This document shows, piece after piece, positions 34,525-48,900 of a stretch of 64,000 nt of DNA. The position numbers and the translations under genes are program-made. This stretch comes from Rotaria sp. Silwood1 (taxonomy: Eukaryota; Rotifera; Eurotatoria; Philodinida; Philodinidae), in contig CAJNOP010000094.1 in NCBI GenBank assembly GCA_905250075.1, positions 201,373 to 265,372 on the forward strand. Direction: 5' to 3'. How positions within the stretch are numbered: the first letter of the stretch is position 1; every line of letters begins with the position of its first letter. Under the pieces are notes generated by a model. That model saw nothing but the letters and a program-made list of their open reading frames with translations. It was not told the DNA's origin and searched no databases.

Positions 34525-37500
34525 CTTAGATTTTTTTCTGTTGCTTTATCGTACTCTTTACATATAGTAATATAGCAATATACATACGTCATATGTATAT
34601 GATGTATTTTTTTCCTATATTTGCTGGCGTACACATACCCACACGCACATTATTTGAGATGACAGATTTTGTTATCGTATCCCGTGATCTAACTATTGGA
34701 TAAAAAGAAAAATACGCACCCACACTCGAGAGAATCATATAATCAAGAGAGAAAATGAAATATTCTATACATTATTCGGCGCAATTTAGATGAAAGCTTA
34801 ACTTAAGAGTCCTGAGGGATATTTTATTACATTATATGTATATAAGATGTTCAATATTGAGGAAATAGAAATTATTATGTTCGAGATACAAAAAAATAAT
34901 AATTATAAGTTTTACTACAAGATTTCTTCTAACATATTAGAGTATAGAATATCAATGATTATTAATAAAAACTTTCTTTCAAAATAATTAACTGACAGTC
35001 TAGTCGAAATTTCATGTATGTCTTCTAAAATTTGAGTAAGTACAACAAATCAAGCATATTAATTATGTATGAAATGTATTTACTTCGGATAGTTACAGTA
35101 AGTTAACTAATCAGCCATGCGAAATTAATATATTCTCTAATCTGGAAGTGTTTTTCAAAGATTTAAAGGATTGTATCAAATATTAAGTTAAATTTAAGTT
35201 TTTAATAAATGAACGAACAAGATTTGCTATATATAAAACTTTTATCAAGATTTAATTATTTTTCATAGAAGTTTTTTTTGAAAATCGTAACGATGATGCT
35301 AATATAATAAAATATCTGTTCATTCTTTTAATTTTAATAATAATAATTATTTTGATTGAATCTATTCTTTTATATTTGTTGAACTTATTAAAATATTTTA
35401 TTTAATGAATGAATGAATAAAACAAAAACATCATATTTTAAATAGGACTATTATATTCTTTTAAAAAGCTTTGATAATTTCTTGTCCTTTATTTAATTAA
35501 GAATCAATGATAAAAAAAAAACAGATAAATCAGTATCTTTTAAATTAAAAATGAAGATGTGGTTTTCAGATATCATCGCAAAAAAAAAGATTAAAATTAT
35601 GGTAGCGGAAAATGAGATTTGTCTGTCTTACAAACATCAAGATTCTTATATTTGATAAAAGAAAAACAGAGATATCTCTGAGCAGTAAAGATAACGTGAT
35701 GTTAATTAGAAAATATCTAAAGACTTTGTAAGATGTTTTTTTTTTTAATTTTTTCCTAATAAACAAAATTGTTCAACGTTTAATACAATCAATACAAAAA
35801 TTTTTTAATTCTATTCACATTCAATACTAGATAAATAAACAAATAACAACATTTTACTTATGAATAAAATCCTTGATAAAAACGTCAAAATATAATTGAA
35901 TATTTCTAAACTAACTCAATTTAGCTTTGATCATCATTTCTTTCAATGATAACTATGTTTCTTCGTTTTTCTTTTCTAATACTTTGTCTTATTACGTAAT
36001 CCATAGATATGAATTAGTGCAATGATTTTTTTTCCATTGCTGGTCAATGCCATTTGTTGTTCAACTTAATTAAATGATCAAAACCACACTACTTAGCGAT
36101 TATTTGTGTGTTTTATAATCATTCTCTCGAATGATGTACAAAGGTTATCTTTTCTATGACTTACTTCTCCTTTAATATAATTGCTTGTTTGATATCTGGA
36201 GGCTCTACTGAACAATTGACCTTGTTGACTATTGTCGTTTCTATTGTAGTATCTTCAATCGGAGATAATCGAGACAATGTACTAGCTGTTAAAGAGATAT
36301 TTTCTTCTTGTTTTGAAGATTCATCATTATTACAATTTATCGACGACAAGCAACCGGTAAGTTTGCGCAGCACGTGCATTGTACATATACATTATCAAGA
36401 GAAAATTCTCAACTATTGGGAAACATACAGTGGAGAAAGAAAAAAAAAAAGAAAAGAAAAAACAACGAAACATAATATATCATCAATCAGAAATCTCGCT
36501 ATACTAAGTCAACATAGGAGAAAAATGTTCGAAGGTCATTGCACAATGATGATATTATGCCTCTGTATTCATTTACTTGTTCATTAGTCTGACTATGATC
36601 GACAGGCACATGTTCTCATCTTTGATCTTTTCATAGTGTTGCATAATTTACAAAAACTTTTCTCCACTTGACAACAGAAATTAAAGAAATATTTAGCATA
36701 TTAAATGCGTTTTCTATTTTTGACAAAAGTATTTATTTGACAACACAAAGCAAAAATTAAACTTACCAAAAGACATTAATAATATGAATAATAAGTTTAT
36801 CTTGACCTTGATAGATTAATCTAATCAGTTTAGAAGTACCTATTTTTCTTGTCGTTATTGTTGATGATGATAGTGATGATAGTTAACTACTCCTTGTTGT
36901 TGATGAGTCAAAAATGCAACATATTTTTTTGTCTTTTAGATATCTCGACTTGTATAAGCTTGGACGAAAAAAAACAACAACTAAGGCAAAGAAAAAAAAA
37001 AAGACGAGGAGGAGAAGAAGAGATATAATTGTTCACAGGCAATCTTCGACATATACATATAGAGAAAAATGCCAACGGCTTAGAACAAAATACATAGATG
37101 AATAATACTTTCTGCGATGCTGTGTACAAGATTTTTTTTTCTTCTCTGAATGCTGCTTAGAGGATGATATTCAAACAAAAGAGAATACATTATCTCCTCC
37201 TTCTATTCGTAAGCATCGACAACAGCATCAAAACTCGTTTTTTTCTTCCAGTTCGATGCAATGATATGTACATATTCATAGTTACTCTATTCCTGACGAC
37301 ATAACAATTAATCCTTGTCAGACTGTTGATACCTAAGAAAAAGGCTGTAAGAAACAAAAGTTAGACTATGTCATTAAGATTTCTGTATCATAAACAATAA
37401 CAGTAAATTGTTGTAATACAATTCAATGATCACTTGATGAATCATAACAAAACACATTTTAAATGAGAAATATATTCTTTCATAACTTTGAAATAATCTA

Positions 37501-38532
37501 ATATTAATAATAAATACATGAGTTTTTCTCATTATAAATTATTCTATTGAATAAAATAATAATAAAAACAAGAATTCAAATAAACATGAAAAAGAAAAAG
37601 ATAAACATAATACGATGTCAAATTGTGCAATTTATATATATATATATATATATATTAAGAAGTTTTAATGGATTTAATTGTAAGAATATAGATGAAATTC
37701 TGTTTCCTTCCGTTCATCTTTCATTTTTGTCATTTCATATTTTACTATTAATCTTAAATAAGTTAGTCTTTTTTAACGCCCACATCAACATAATTTCCGT
37801 CGGAATTTGTTTCATGAAAAAAAAGAAGAAGAAATACTCAAGTGCGCAATCTATTTCGCTTTGTTTTCTTGAATTCAAAAACTTTATGATTCTTAGAAAT
37901 AGAGTATTTCAATCTATATTTATATTTTAAGTCTTTTCTTGGATATATATATTTATTTCCATATATTAATAATAATCAAAATACTGCTAGAGGTGTGGCA
38001 CGCACGCAATATGAAGTGTTAGCATAATATTTTATTTCTAGTATTATTTTATTCTTCTTTTTTTTTTTTTTGTTTTTGTCCTCATTGTTCTCTTGTCATC
38101 GACAAGCATAACAAAGCTCAAGGCTCAATTGAGAAAAGAAGCAGATAGAAAAAAAAAAAAGAATAAATATATATATATACGACGACGACAACGACATCAA
38201 CGGCGTATATAAAAATAAAGAGTATGGTTAAAAAAAAAGAATTTTCTCTCCTTTTTTTTTACCGTTTGTTAAGAAAAAAAAAGACTATAGTTTTACTAAT
38301 TTGATTGTTTGCTATTATTATTTTTCTTTTCTTTTGTCTTCCTTTTTCATCTTACTACTACTGTTATTATTAAAATTGTGATTGGAATATTTCCGTGTAT
38401 GTTCTTTGCTGATATAAAAGAAAAATAATAGCATCAAGATAAGAAAAAGATATTTTAAGTTTTAATTAAAAAAACAAAAACAAAAAAAAAAAAGGCTTTT
38501 TGATTTTTTTGTAATAATATAACAAAAGAAAA
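34525..38532. other. 4-kb intergenic region between divergent genes
   Basis: This region lies between the TRIM start (minus strand) and the proposed start of the membrane-protein gene (plus strand). It must hold both promoters. Visible features are a TA dinucleotide run at 37631-37655, an A/G-rich tract near 36990-37022, and a cgacgacgacaacgac tract near 38180. The open segment 36190-36357 ends at a perfect GTAAGT donor on the plus strand, but I could not connect it to a gene. No protein-coding gene is supported. Confidence 0.4.
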
Positions 38533-41500
38533 ATGGTATGTATTTATTTAATATTTCTTCACTTTGATTAATATAAAATTGTAATAAAAGTGAATAAATT
38601 ATTTACAAAAAAACTTTTTAACAAATGACTACAAGATAATTTACTTTTAGAATGCATTTGACGTAATCACACTTAAGTAGGCATTTTATCTTATCGGAAT
38701 TTGGATATATGACGTGAATGATTAATTAGAATTGGTAAATATTTTCATGAATAGTAAAATACATTTTTTTCTCTTGTTTTTTTTTTTTTATATTTCTGCA
38801 TTTGTTGATCGATGATAGACAGACGTGACTGCTTGTAAAACTGACTTTATTATGTTTTCATATATAGAATTTCTGTTTTATTTCTTCTATTGGTGAATAC
38901 GAAGGATTACCAGCTTTTAATACACCTCAATGTGAAAATCTCTAAAGAATTGTTCGCCTCTTTTCTAGCACACTTGTATCGATCACTATTTTTCTTTAGA
39001 ATAGATATTTAATATTCAGCCTCTAGACATATGAGAAAAAACAAGACAATGGAAAATTGAGAAGGAGATAAGGGAATTCTAATATGAATGAAATATTGCA
39101 ATCATAACCAGTCGATATATGTTCAACTAAATAGATATCGGACATTGTTGGTGACATATATGCTTAAACAGACTTATAGGCAATTTCCTGTTTTGAGAAA
39201 ATCGGGTAAATTATAATCAAAATTCATATTATCATACAACATTCATCTTTAGTGCAGTATGCGTGAAAATATAAATAGTTTTTTTTTTTTTAATAAGCAC
39301 AATTGTGAAAACTAGTTTTTTTTCTTATGTGATTTGCTTGTTTATGGTGAAGGCTATTATAATGACCTAGAGCTTTCTTCCTTTTGAAACCTGCCAATTA
39401 TAAGCACATTGAGAAAAGTATTTTGAAAGTTGATTAAGCTTTTTATAACAGTGTTCTTCTGCTGTGAAGTCGTCCTGTCTATGGAATATTTGTTGTGAGA
39501 GGATTAAGATGCTTGCTGATTAAAAGTCACGCATATAAGACCATTAAATATAGGTGATATGCAGTTGTAATAAAAAAAAAAAAAAAGGAAATAGGATTCC
39601 TGATCTTCTTGAATATTGGTGCACATAGGCTTCCACGCTTTTACTTTTCTTGATCTTAAGTCAAACTGGGTGTATTATAGTATTTCACTACTATGTAATC
39701 TGCTCATCAAAGCTATACGAGAGAAAGCCCAACGACGTCAACAGCGATGGCATTGCGATTGAAAAGACAAAAACACTCATTCATTCACTCACACTCACTC
39801 ATTCCGTCACTTTCCTTCGTATTCAAAATACGTCAAGCAGTCATTTGCTCGCTTAGTCTATTAGTATTCAAACAAACAAAATGCAAGAACTACGTTAGTA
39901 TGTCTTCATGTTTATGCATGCTGAATAACCTTAGTTAATATATTAAATATAAAAAGATGTCGATGGTTAGATAAATAAGATTTTTTTCTTTGTTTTATTT
40001 TTTTTTCTACATATATCTATTTACTTTTCTCGTTATTTGTTCAATGATTAGAAACGAATCTCATGAGAACGTGTTCACTATTCCATTTTTCTTCTTTATC
40101 GTCATCTTCGTCTTTTATATATATATGTGTTTGAGTTGTTAGCCGGAACCTTTTTTGTTTTGTATCAAGCTTTGTAATTACACAGCAGTGGCATCTGTCT
40201 TGTGAGGAATTGTAATTGTGTCTTGCACGCAATCATAATAATAGATCGTTGAACGTCAACGTTGCGTGCCTACTTTGACACACGAAACAAAGCTTATACT
40301 TTTGAAATAGAAAATCCAAAAAACGTTTTATGTGAGATCATGACGCAATGAATGGTTTCATTTTCTTTTCTTTTCTTTTCTACTTTCTTTTTTTTTTTTT
40401 CTTTTGTACTCATCTAACATTATAGAAAGCAATCTTAGTCACTTGTTGATTATATTTCACGTTTATCGGTGTTGTTCTTCCTATTATGAGACTTTGACTG
40501 CTGTTAAATGATGTAGTATATAAAAGAAAATTCATTGCTCATAGTCTCTTCTCGAAGAAAACAATAGAATGTAAAAGAAAGTAGACGAGAAAAAGAAAAT
40601 GAAAGAAACAGGAAAGTGGTCTCTTTGCTTTTAAATAGCATTCATCTGAGAAGTTGAATAGAAATTATTGACATAATGCTTGTCTTGACATATCTATACC
40701 TAGGATAATCTACATCTTTTATTCATTGTATAAAAGCATATAATAAAATTATTTATTAACATATATTGAAAGATAAGTTATTAATTTAAAGAAATCTTTT
40801 TGTTCGATTTTTCTATACGAACTAATTTCAGATAATATATAGATACGTATATATATATATATATATACATAAACGATTCTATATTTTTTTGATATGATTG
40901 TCGTCATTATTTTTGTAAAAAATAAATTTTTTTGTTTTGTCTATTGTTAAACAATACTAATATGACGACAATGATAAATGAAAAGTATCAAGGGCATTAG
41001 TCATTATGACAAATATTGAACAACAGATATCTATAGATGTGAATCAATATTTTCTTGTTAACAATGAAAGTGAGTATTCATCCATAGATGAGCTGTCACA
41101 CTGACAAAAAATATACTCATGTTAATTAGTTTTTTTTTTTCTATGTTACAGATGACGTCTATATTTACTTTGATTTTGAAGAGTGATGACTTGTTCTTCT
41201 CTTTTTCTGTCTTCTGCTTCTTCTTTTTCTTCATCATCATCATCATCATCATCTTCTTCTTCTTCATCATCTTCACTACTAAAGATTGAAAATAATTATC
41301 AAAGTAATTCATTTCTATTTTAGGCAATCCGAACACATTTTAATCAGAGAAGTCTGGCATTCATTGTGCTTATAAGTGGTGTTCTCGGTGGTCTTCTCAT
41401 TGTTTTTTCGATTTTATTACTATGCAAATATTGTTTAAATCGAAAGAATTTGAGGTAAATTATGATTATTTTTAATTAGAATATTTTTGTTTATATTTGT

Positions 41501-44500
41501 TTTATTTTTGTAGAGAAACCGAACAAATGAAACTTTTATACGAAACATTAAATCAAGCATCATTACTCGATTCAAATCGTTTGTATCATCGTGGTATTGG
41601 AGAATTCTCACCGCTCGAACCACGTCGATCAAATCCACTTGATCGATATCAAGTTGCCGAGTAATTTATTAGAGAAACACGTATTTTGCCGTACTGAAAT
41701 TTACAGTTGACTTTCGGCAATTGCAGAAAGTTCTGTCTTGCTGACAGCGACATTGGAATTATAATATAAGTTTTGGCAATAGCTCAAAAACCTGGATTAA
41801 GTAATAAATCCACTATTTATAGCATGTATATGAGTATTCATTTCACTCTACTCTCACATCCTTTTATAAAGCTTTCGGCAATTTCAAAAATATAGTTTTA
41901 TTAAGGATGAAATTTTAATGTATGACATGAATTTTGGCGATTGCCTAAAGTCAACTGTGAAAGTTAATACTAGGAAATTTATGCTTTTCTTTTGATTAAT
42001 AGTTTGTTCTTTTTAACAAAAAAAAACCAAACTGTTAACTTGTTTTTGTTTTTTTAAATAGAGAACAATGGCAAATACCTAGTTCGAAACAAGGAACATC
42101 AGACTATCATTCATCAAATGGTCAAAATTCACAACATAATCAATCTTATCATGAAAATCGAGAACATATCAGTAAGTATTAATCGGAATGGTTTAAAGTC
42201 ACTAAGATTGAGCAAAGCAGTCATCCTTTCTTACAAGACTGATGATTCGAAGAAAAATAAGAAAATCATTCATTTTCACTGGGAAAACAACAAAAATTTT
42301 CCACGATCGAAGAAGTTATTCTTCCGCTCGGAATATCCTTGGCTGTTAACCTTACATTTTAATAAATTAGTCACATACTTAGACGTACATTTCTTAATCA
42401 ATTCAGGTTTTTTTCTTGTTAACGATAATTATCTTTTATATCGAACAAAAACAAAGCCAATAATATTTTTCCTATAATCAATCAAATGAATACTCAATGA
42501 TTCTTTTGTCTTTTTTTTTTTTATAGGTAACAAACAAAATGAATCGTATGTAGATTTAAGAATATTCTTTTCTTTTTCTTTTTTTTTAATTTAATTTTTT
42601 AAGTCACGTGTTGTATAGAAATGTTAATATGGATGATGAACAAGCATATTTGCAAGTTGATCCACGTTGTTATGTTCGACAAAATTCAAATCTTTCATTA
42701 ACGACACATAGAAAATCAGATACACCACGTCTTGAAAAAGGTCATTCACTTAATGTTGATACACGTTCATCACCATCAACAACTTCCTTATCACCTTATC
42801 GTCAAAGTAGTTTTGATGTTACTTTTGCTTATCGTTCTCAACCACAACCATTGATATCATCGCCTGCATCTTCAACACAACAAGATATATATTATACACC
42901 ACGTGGATCAAGTCTTTCTGTTGTTGGTAATCCATTAACAAATATATCAACAACATCTCAACATTTATCTCCACCTACACCTTCCACAAGTCGAAAAAAT
43001 TCTTCTATTATTATTGTTGAGAAAAAAGATCTTACAGCAACAATTGATCCATTAGGTTAAATAGATTATTTATAAAACAAAAAAAATTGATAAACAAATA
43101 ATTAAACAATTTTTTATTTTCATTATAGATCAAACTTCAAAAGTACATTTATCAGTTGCACAACGAGATCAAGAAATTTCTCGATCACTTGAACAATCAT
43201 CATTACCAGTTGAACAAATATCATCATCTAATTATACTACAATTGATAAACAATCTCGTAGTTTTGATGCTGTTCATCTTTTACGACCTGGTACAAATCG
43301 TGCTGATGTTGTTAATCGTCGAACAAAATCTTATGAATATGCTGATGATCATCGTTCATTAATAGCATCTGTTGCTCCACCACCTATTGTTATTAAAATT
43401 CCTGATATGACTGAACTTGTTCAAGCAGCTCAATTATCTCAATTAAAAAATCGAAGAGGAAATACTGATATGGTAAATATTTATATTATTTTCTGGTGTT
43501 GGTTTTTTTTTCTTCTTTTCGTTATTAAAAATGTTTGATGTTTTTTTTTATTTTTATCTATTTAGGAAGAATATCAAAGAAATACAAGTCGTAAAGCAAC
43601 TCTTGTTCAACAAATAAGTATAAATGAACACGATGATGCAACAACAGCATCCCATGATCTTTGGCGTTTACGTCAATCATATGAACTTGAAGAACAACAA
43701 TTCGATCGAACGTCACCCGAAGATTTCTCACCAGATTTATTGACGTCAACATCAATTGATTCAGCTGGAGCTATGCCTATTCATAATAGTAATAATAATA
43801 ATAGTATGATTACTACTGGCGGTAATGGTGGTGATGATGATCCATCAAAATATCAATATCGTCGTAAAAGTTCATCTAATCTTTTATTACCACCACCAGA
43901 AGTTCGTCGTCAAGCTCTTCGACGTACATTTGAGAAACGTCGTAGTTGTATTAATCAATCAAATATTCGACGTGAACAACAATTACTTAAAAATCAAAAT
44001 GATTTAGATGATGAAAATAATAAAGATTCAATGATAGATTTTTCAAGTTTATTAAATAATTTTAATTCTAAAAGTGAAAATTCAAGTTTTGAACGAAGTC
44101 TTGAAACTGATTTTGATATGCAATCAGATACAAGTAGTCGAGGTCCAAATGATCAATTTACATCAATTGAATCATCCGGAAATGAAAATGCTTTACCTGA
44201 TGTTAGTTATCGACGACAACAACAACAGCAGCAACAGCAACAGCAACAACAACAACAATCACCACCTCAAGATGATAGCGGCTATAAATCGTTAGAAAGT
44301 CAAAATCGAACAATTAGTTTAGATTGGATGTCACATGATGGAGCCGAAAGTGTTATCTATATTGGGGATCAACGTATTCAACAAAGGAGTGTTGATATTA
44401 AAGATTTGGATGATGATTTAGCTCAACAACAACAACATCAAAAGCAAAAGCAACAACAACAAACAAATAACAACCGGTAAACAACAGCTTGTTGATTTTC

Positions 44501-45981
44501 AAAATAATTTTTCTGCGTTTTCTTACTGATATTGTAGTTCAAAAATTCTTCAGAAAGGTCTTCATCATTCCTATCAAGAAGCATCAACAAATCTTATTCC
44601 TCCAAATTCATCAAATTCTAATATGATGCAACAACGTAGTTTATCAACTAATATACCACTCGTTCAGAATCATAAACCAAATCGAATTAATCTTTTGGTA
44701 TTACCAAATACAGATCAAGCAAATTCAATAAATAATAATAAAATCGTCTCATCAGAATCATTTATTCGAACAGCAAGTAAAAGACGACGAGAATTTGGTA
44801 AAGATAAACGAAATGTTTCATCAAATGTTATTCCTTCACATATGACATCTGATGAACAACAAACAAAAGTTTATCAAGTAAAATAAAATAAATCAGTCGA
44901 TAAATGAAAAAATTGTTTTGAATAGATTAATGAAACAAATACGAAACCTCCATCATCATCATTACAAGTTCGACATCCTGATCTTCGTCGAACGAAATCA
45001 GATGATGCAAGAAATTTAATTGTAGAAAATCAAGATGGTAAGAAATTTATTTTCAACAATTGCTTTCATGTTTTTTTCTTTGTTGAAATAGATTCATCTA
45101 CAAATGAAATAGCATTAAATTCACATGAAACAAAGTCTGATACTCATATATCCTCTACGACTAATGGTATACTTGTTCCTACTTCATCTTCAAATACAAC
45201 TCAACAACATCTTTCTCCTAATATGATTAATACAGTTAATTCTCGTCATATTCTTCAACGTTCACCATCTTCAACAACATCATCAGCTAGATCTAATTCG
45301 CCAGCAGAAGTATTTCGTTCTCAACGTGGTTCAATTTCATTTGATACTCAAACACCATTAATCAATCCTTCAATATTACCTACAACCAATAAAACAAAAA
45401 TCTTAACAACATATTCAATTCTTCCAACCTGTATAACTAAACCTCGTCTAAAATTTAGTATGGTACGTGATACAGCTATGGCTAGTTTTAGTCATAATGC
45501 ACCCGTTTATTCAATGCCAATAGCACGTGATTATAGTATTGATGAAAAAACAAATCGTATTGTTAATGAATTTCTTATGCATGATCCATCATTAGACAAG
45601 AAAAAAAATACTAATGATGATATTTCATATCGTGGAACACCAAAACGTCATCATCATCGTACACGACAAAAAACACTTGAAGAAACAGTATCAATAAATA
45701 ACATACAAAGGCAATCCCCACAACAACAACAATCTCGATCACCAGTTAATAAACAACGTCATCATAGTTCTTTACAGACGAGTATGCGTAAACATACTCA
45801 TAATCAATATCCATCTGTACATCTTCCTGATAATATGGAACAAGAAGAAGATAGTAGTGATCCAGCATTGCCTTCATTAAAAATTAATCAACAATCAACA
45901 GTTACTGTACGACGAGATAATAATCTGACAGTTGAATCTCCATCAATTATTATTACTGGTGATGATAGTGGCAGTCAATAA
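38533..45981 (+). CDS. Large single-pass membrane protein with long disordered tail, unrecognised
   Basis: Proposed exons are 38533-38535 (ATG only), 41324-41454, 41514-41660, 42062-42171, 42527-42545, 42604-43055, 43129-43472, 43566-44476, 44538-44877, 44926-45037 and 45092-45981, giving 1152 aa. All junctions from 41324 on keep phase. The start is the weak point: exon 41324 has an in-frame stop just upstream, and an ATG directly followed by a GTATGT donor at 38533 supplies a phase-0 start. The N-terminus then has about 11 residues and a membrane helix (LAFIVLISGVLGGLLIVFSI) followed by basic LCKYCLNRKN, which predicts a type III topology with a cytoplasmic tail. The tail is Ser/Thr/Gln/Asn-rich, with polyGln, repeated basic-Ser patches and DDSGYKSLESQ. 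No catalytic domain is visible. It might be a signalling scaffold or adhesion co-receptor, but I do not recognise it. Confidence 0.7.
38536..41323 (+). other. Proposed first intron, 2.8 kb
   Basis: AT-rich sequence between the ATG-only exon and the transmembrane exon. It holds TA runs (40843-40866), pyrimidine tracts (40362-40403) and a TTC/ATC trinucleotide tract at about 41210-41275. Whether the whole stretch is one intron depends on the uncertain start exon. Confidence 0.35.
41704..41957. mobile_element. Non-autonomous DNA transposon in intron
   Basis: The left end cagttgactttcggcaattg (then c) and the right end (reverse complement cagttgactttaggcaatcg then c) form 21-bp terminal inverted repeats with two mismatches. 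Related internal words (tttcggcaatttc, ttttggcgattgcc, ttttggcaatagc) recur inside. The flanks tgaaattta (41695-41703) and tgaaagtta (41958-41966) are a 9-bp target duplication with one mismatch. The superfamily is uncertain. The element is 254 bp and non-coding, and lies between coding exons of the membrane-protein gene. Confidence 0.75.
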
Positions 45982-48900
45982 TAAATGAAATTCCGGTGGA
46001 TATAGTTTTTCTTTTGTTCTTTTTTTGTGCATATATATATATATTTATGACATTGCGTCTATTTTTGTTTATATAGACCTCTTTCAATTTGGTTTTTTGT
46101 TTTTTTTTTCTTTTTATTGCTTGATAATTTCATTTTTTTGGTCAATACAGTTGTTAATATTTCATATATATCTCATGTAATATGAAAAAAAAAAAAATTA
46201 ACAACAACAATGATAATAAATAATAATTATGGTTGCTTTCGCTCATTTCTCTAATGATTACTTTTTTTTTCATATCGACCAAATTCATGAGGGATTGGTT
46301 TTTATATGTCATATTAACCTTTTCTTTAAAAATACTTGATAATAACTTGAGCTTTTATTTAAATGATTCGAATATTTAATATTATCATATTTCTTTTGTT
46401 TTTTTTCTATTAAGAAAATTCTTCAGATGAATTTCATTTGGAAAAAACAAAAACATTTTCCATTATTTAATAAAATCATTTTTGAGACTAGTGTTACTTG
46501 TAGAAAATCTATACCCAACAGATTAAGTAAAATAGAATAATTTTAAGAAAATATATGACTGTGATTGTCAACCATTTCAAATGATAGATAAAAATATTCA
46601 TTAAGCATATGTTTCCACATGTGAGAATATACATTTTGATATAACTACCATATTTCCATGTGCTAATGGAACATACATCTGATATTACTACATCTCAATA
46701 TGTCTAGAAAGAGTCTAGATAACGATTACAATGAGAAGATAAATGATCTACTTAAACACGTAGTGTTATTTTCATAAATCAAATTGGAGGTTTATCAACT
46801 CTATATATTATGTCATCGAAGATATATTGAAGGTTACAATTAGATAAGAATGTTTCATTGTGCTAAAAATGTAAACAATTCGAAGATTATCTTAAAATAC
46901 CTTCGAAATAACTATTCTTAACAATGTTTAGTCAATTTATTCGATGTTGATGAGCAATATTTTCCTTATAAAATACAAAAAAGCTACATAGAACGGATAG
47001 TTTAGAAATTCTGACTTGTGTTTAACAATAAATATTATCAAACGAATAAATGTTCTCGTAGACCTATCTATATAAAATAAAACAGAAGTAGGATAAAACG
47101 AGCTGTCCAAAATGAGTATAAATTAATTCTACTAGTTCATTTAGTAAAAAACTTATTAGTCTAGAAATCTCTATGATATTTAGAAGCAAAAATTAATTAT
47201 TAATAATGTACTCCTTCAAAATGAAGTAATATAAAATAAATGTGTTTAATTTAAAAGACAATTAAAAACTAAATTTCATTGTTGTTACAACTTAATAAAT
47301 AGTTCATGTTTATAATTACAATAATATTTTAATGCTATTATTATTATTTTTTTCTTTATATATTTCAGAATCATCTGCAGACTTTATTTTGATATATTGT
47401 ATTTTACAAATCTTTATATCGATGAACGAACTCTTTTATTTTGACCTATAAAATACAATTTTAAATATATACTTATGTTTCATAAATTATATGATCAAGA
47501 TTCATAGTTTACGGATGTTTAATACTCATATTACTTTATTTCATGTCACTTAATACACTATCATCTGTAATACTTTGTTCTATGCTGTTTATTTCATTTT
47601 TCTTCTTTAGTCTATTGTTTAGCAAATCTCAGAGATCATAATTTTGAATAATTTGATTTTACTGTTTTTGATTTGATTCATGATAAGAATCTTTTGAATT
47701 CGCTAAAATTTTTATAATATTTATTCTATATTGTTCTGTATGGTCATATTCAATTTTGATAACAATTTAAATATACTTATTATAGATCAAAACAAAGATG
47801 AATAAATAACAACACGTACACGGTTAATATTTGATCAATTAGAAAATTTGAATAAAGAGATGTTGAAGATTATGGTTTCGGAGTATTGCTAATCAAAGGT
47901 TTAAAGAACAAAATTTAGTAGATTCTATGAAATAAGATATTAGAAGTGATGGACTATTAAGTAACATGAAATAAGGTAATTTGAGTATAAACGTCTGTGA
48001 ATTATAAGTCTTCATGACATAATTCAGAATACATAAATATACATTTAAAATTACTTTAGGTCAACGAGAACTTGGTTGATTTGAATTAAATTAAATTTAC
48101 TTCTGTTTTGAATGAAATTTAAATAAATAAAACATCGGATAAAGTACGAACATGATTCTGAGATACGTGAAGAAAAGAATAAGAACACTATCATTATAAA
48201 CATGACCTATTTATTAAATTTTAGTATCAAGAAGATTTATTTATTATTAGACTAACGAGAGCTTCGTTTCTGAATGTCCCATTACTATTTGATCGAAACT
48301 ATATTAAGGCGGTAGACCATGCTGCATAGTATCAGAATCTAAGAGAGTCCAGCTGTCTAAGCCTTCATCTTCGAAATATTACTGATTGCTTCAAGAAAAA
48401 AGCTGTGCCTCATCACGTAATATGAAAAGTCGACTTTTGAATTTCGACTTCAAAATTTCCATGAACAAAGTTCTCGATGAAATTAGCCTATTGAAGAAGT
48501 TTTAGCTTATCTAGTATTTACTTTCTGACGAAAAGTTACAACTTGACGAATGAACTGATCTCATTGAGAGTTTTGCTTGTGTAAAGTATGAAGCCAAAAC
48601 TTAGCAATCGACTTTCTACATGATCTGAGGAAGACGAAATACTCAGTGGAATTTCGATATGTCAAGAACGAAGATCTGAAATACCAAACTATTTTAGACT
48701 TTTCGATGATTTACTGTTATTCATCATATAAATACTGCCTTGGTCAATGAGTGATTTAACACCTGGAGAGATACTCTTGTAAGGGGTGGCTAAACGAATC
48801 AATTTGTATTTCAAAACTACTTTAGAATAATTTTATGATCAGATAAAATAGGTTTTCAATAGACAAATCACTTGTCTTCTGATTTTTACCTTTTTTTTTT

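Noticed and set aside
36156-36587. Open frames on both strands, with a plus-strand segment ending at a perfect GTAAGT donor (36358)
   Set aside because: I found no second exon that continues either frame and no recognisable protein motif; it could be a non-coding exon or chance.
37631-37655. TA dinucleotide run
   Set aside because: Simple microsatellite; several similar runs occur in the window and need no special explanation.
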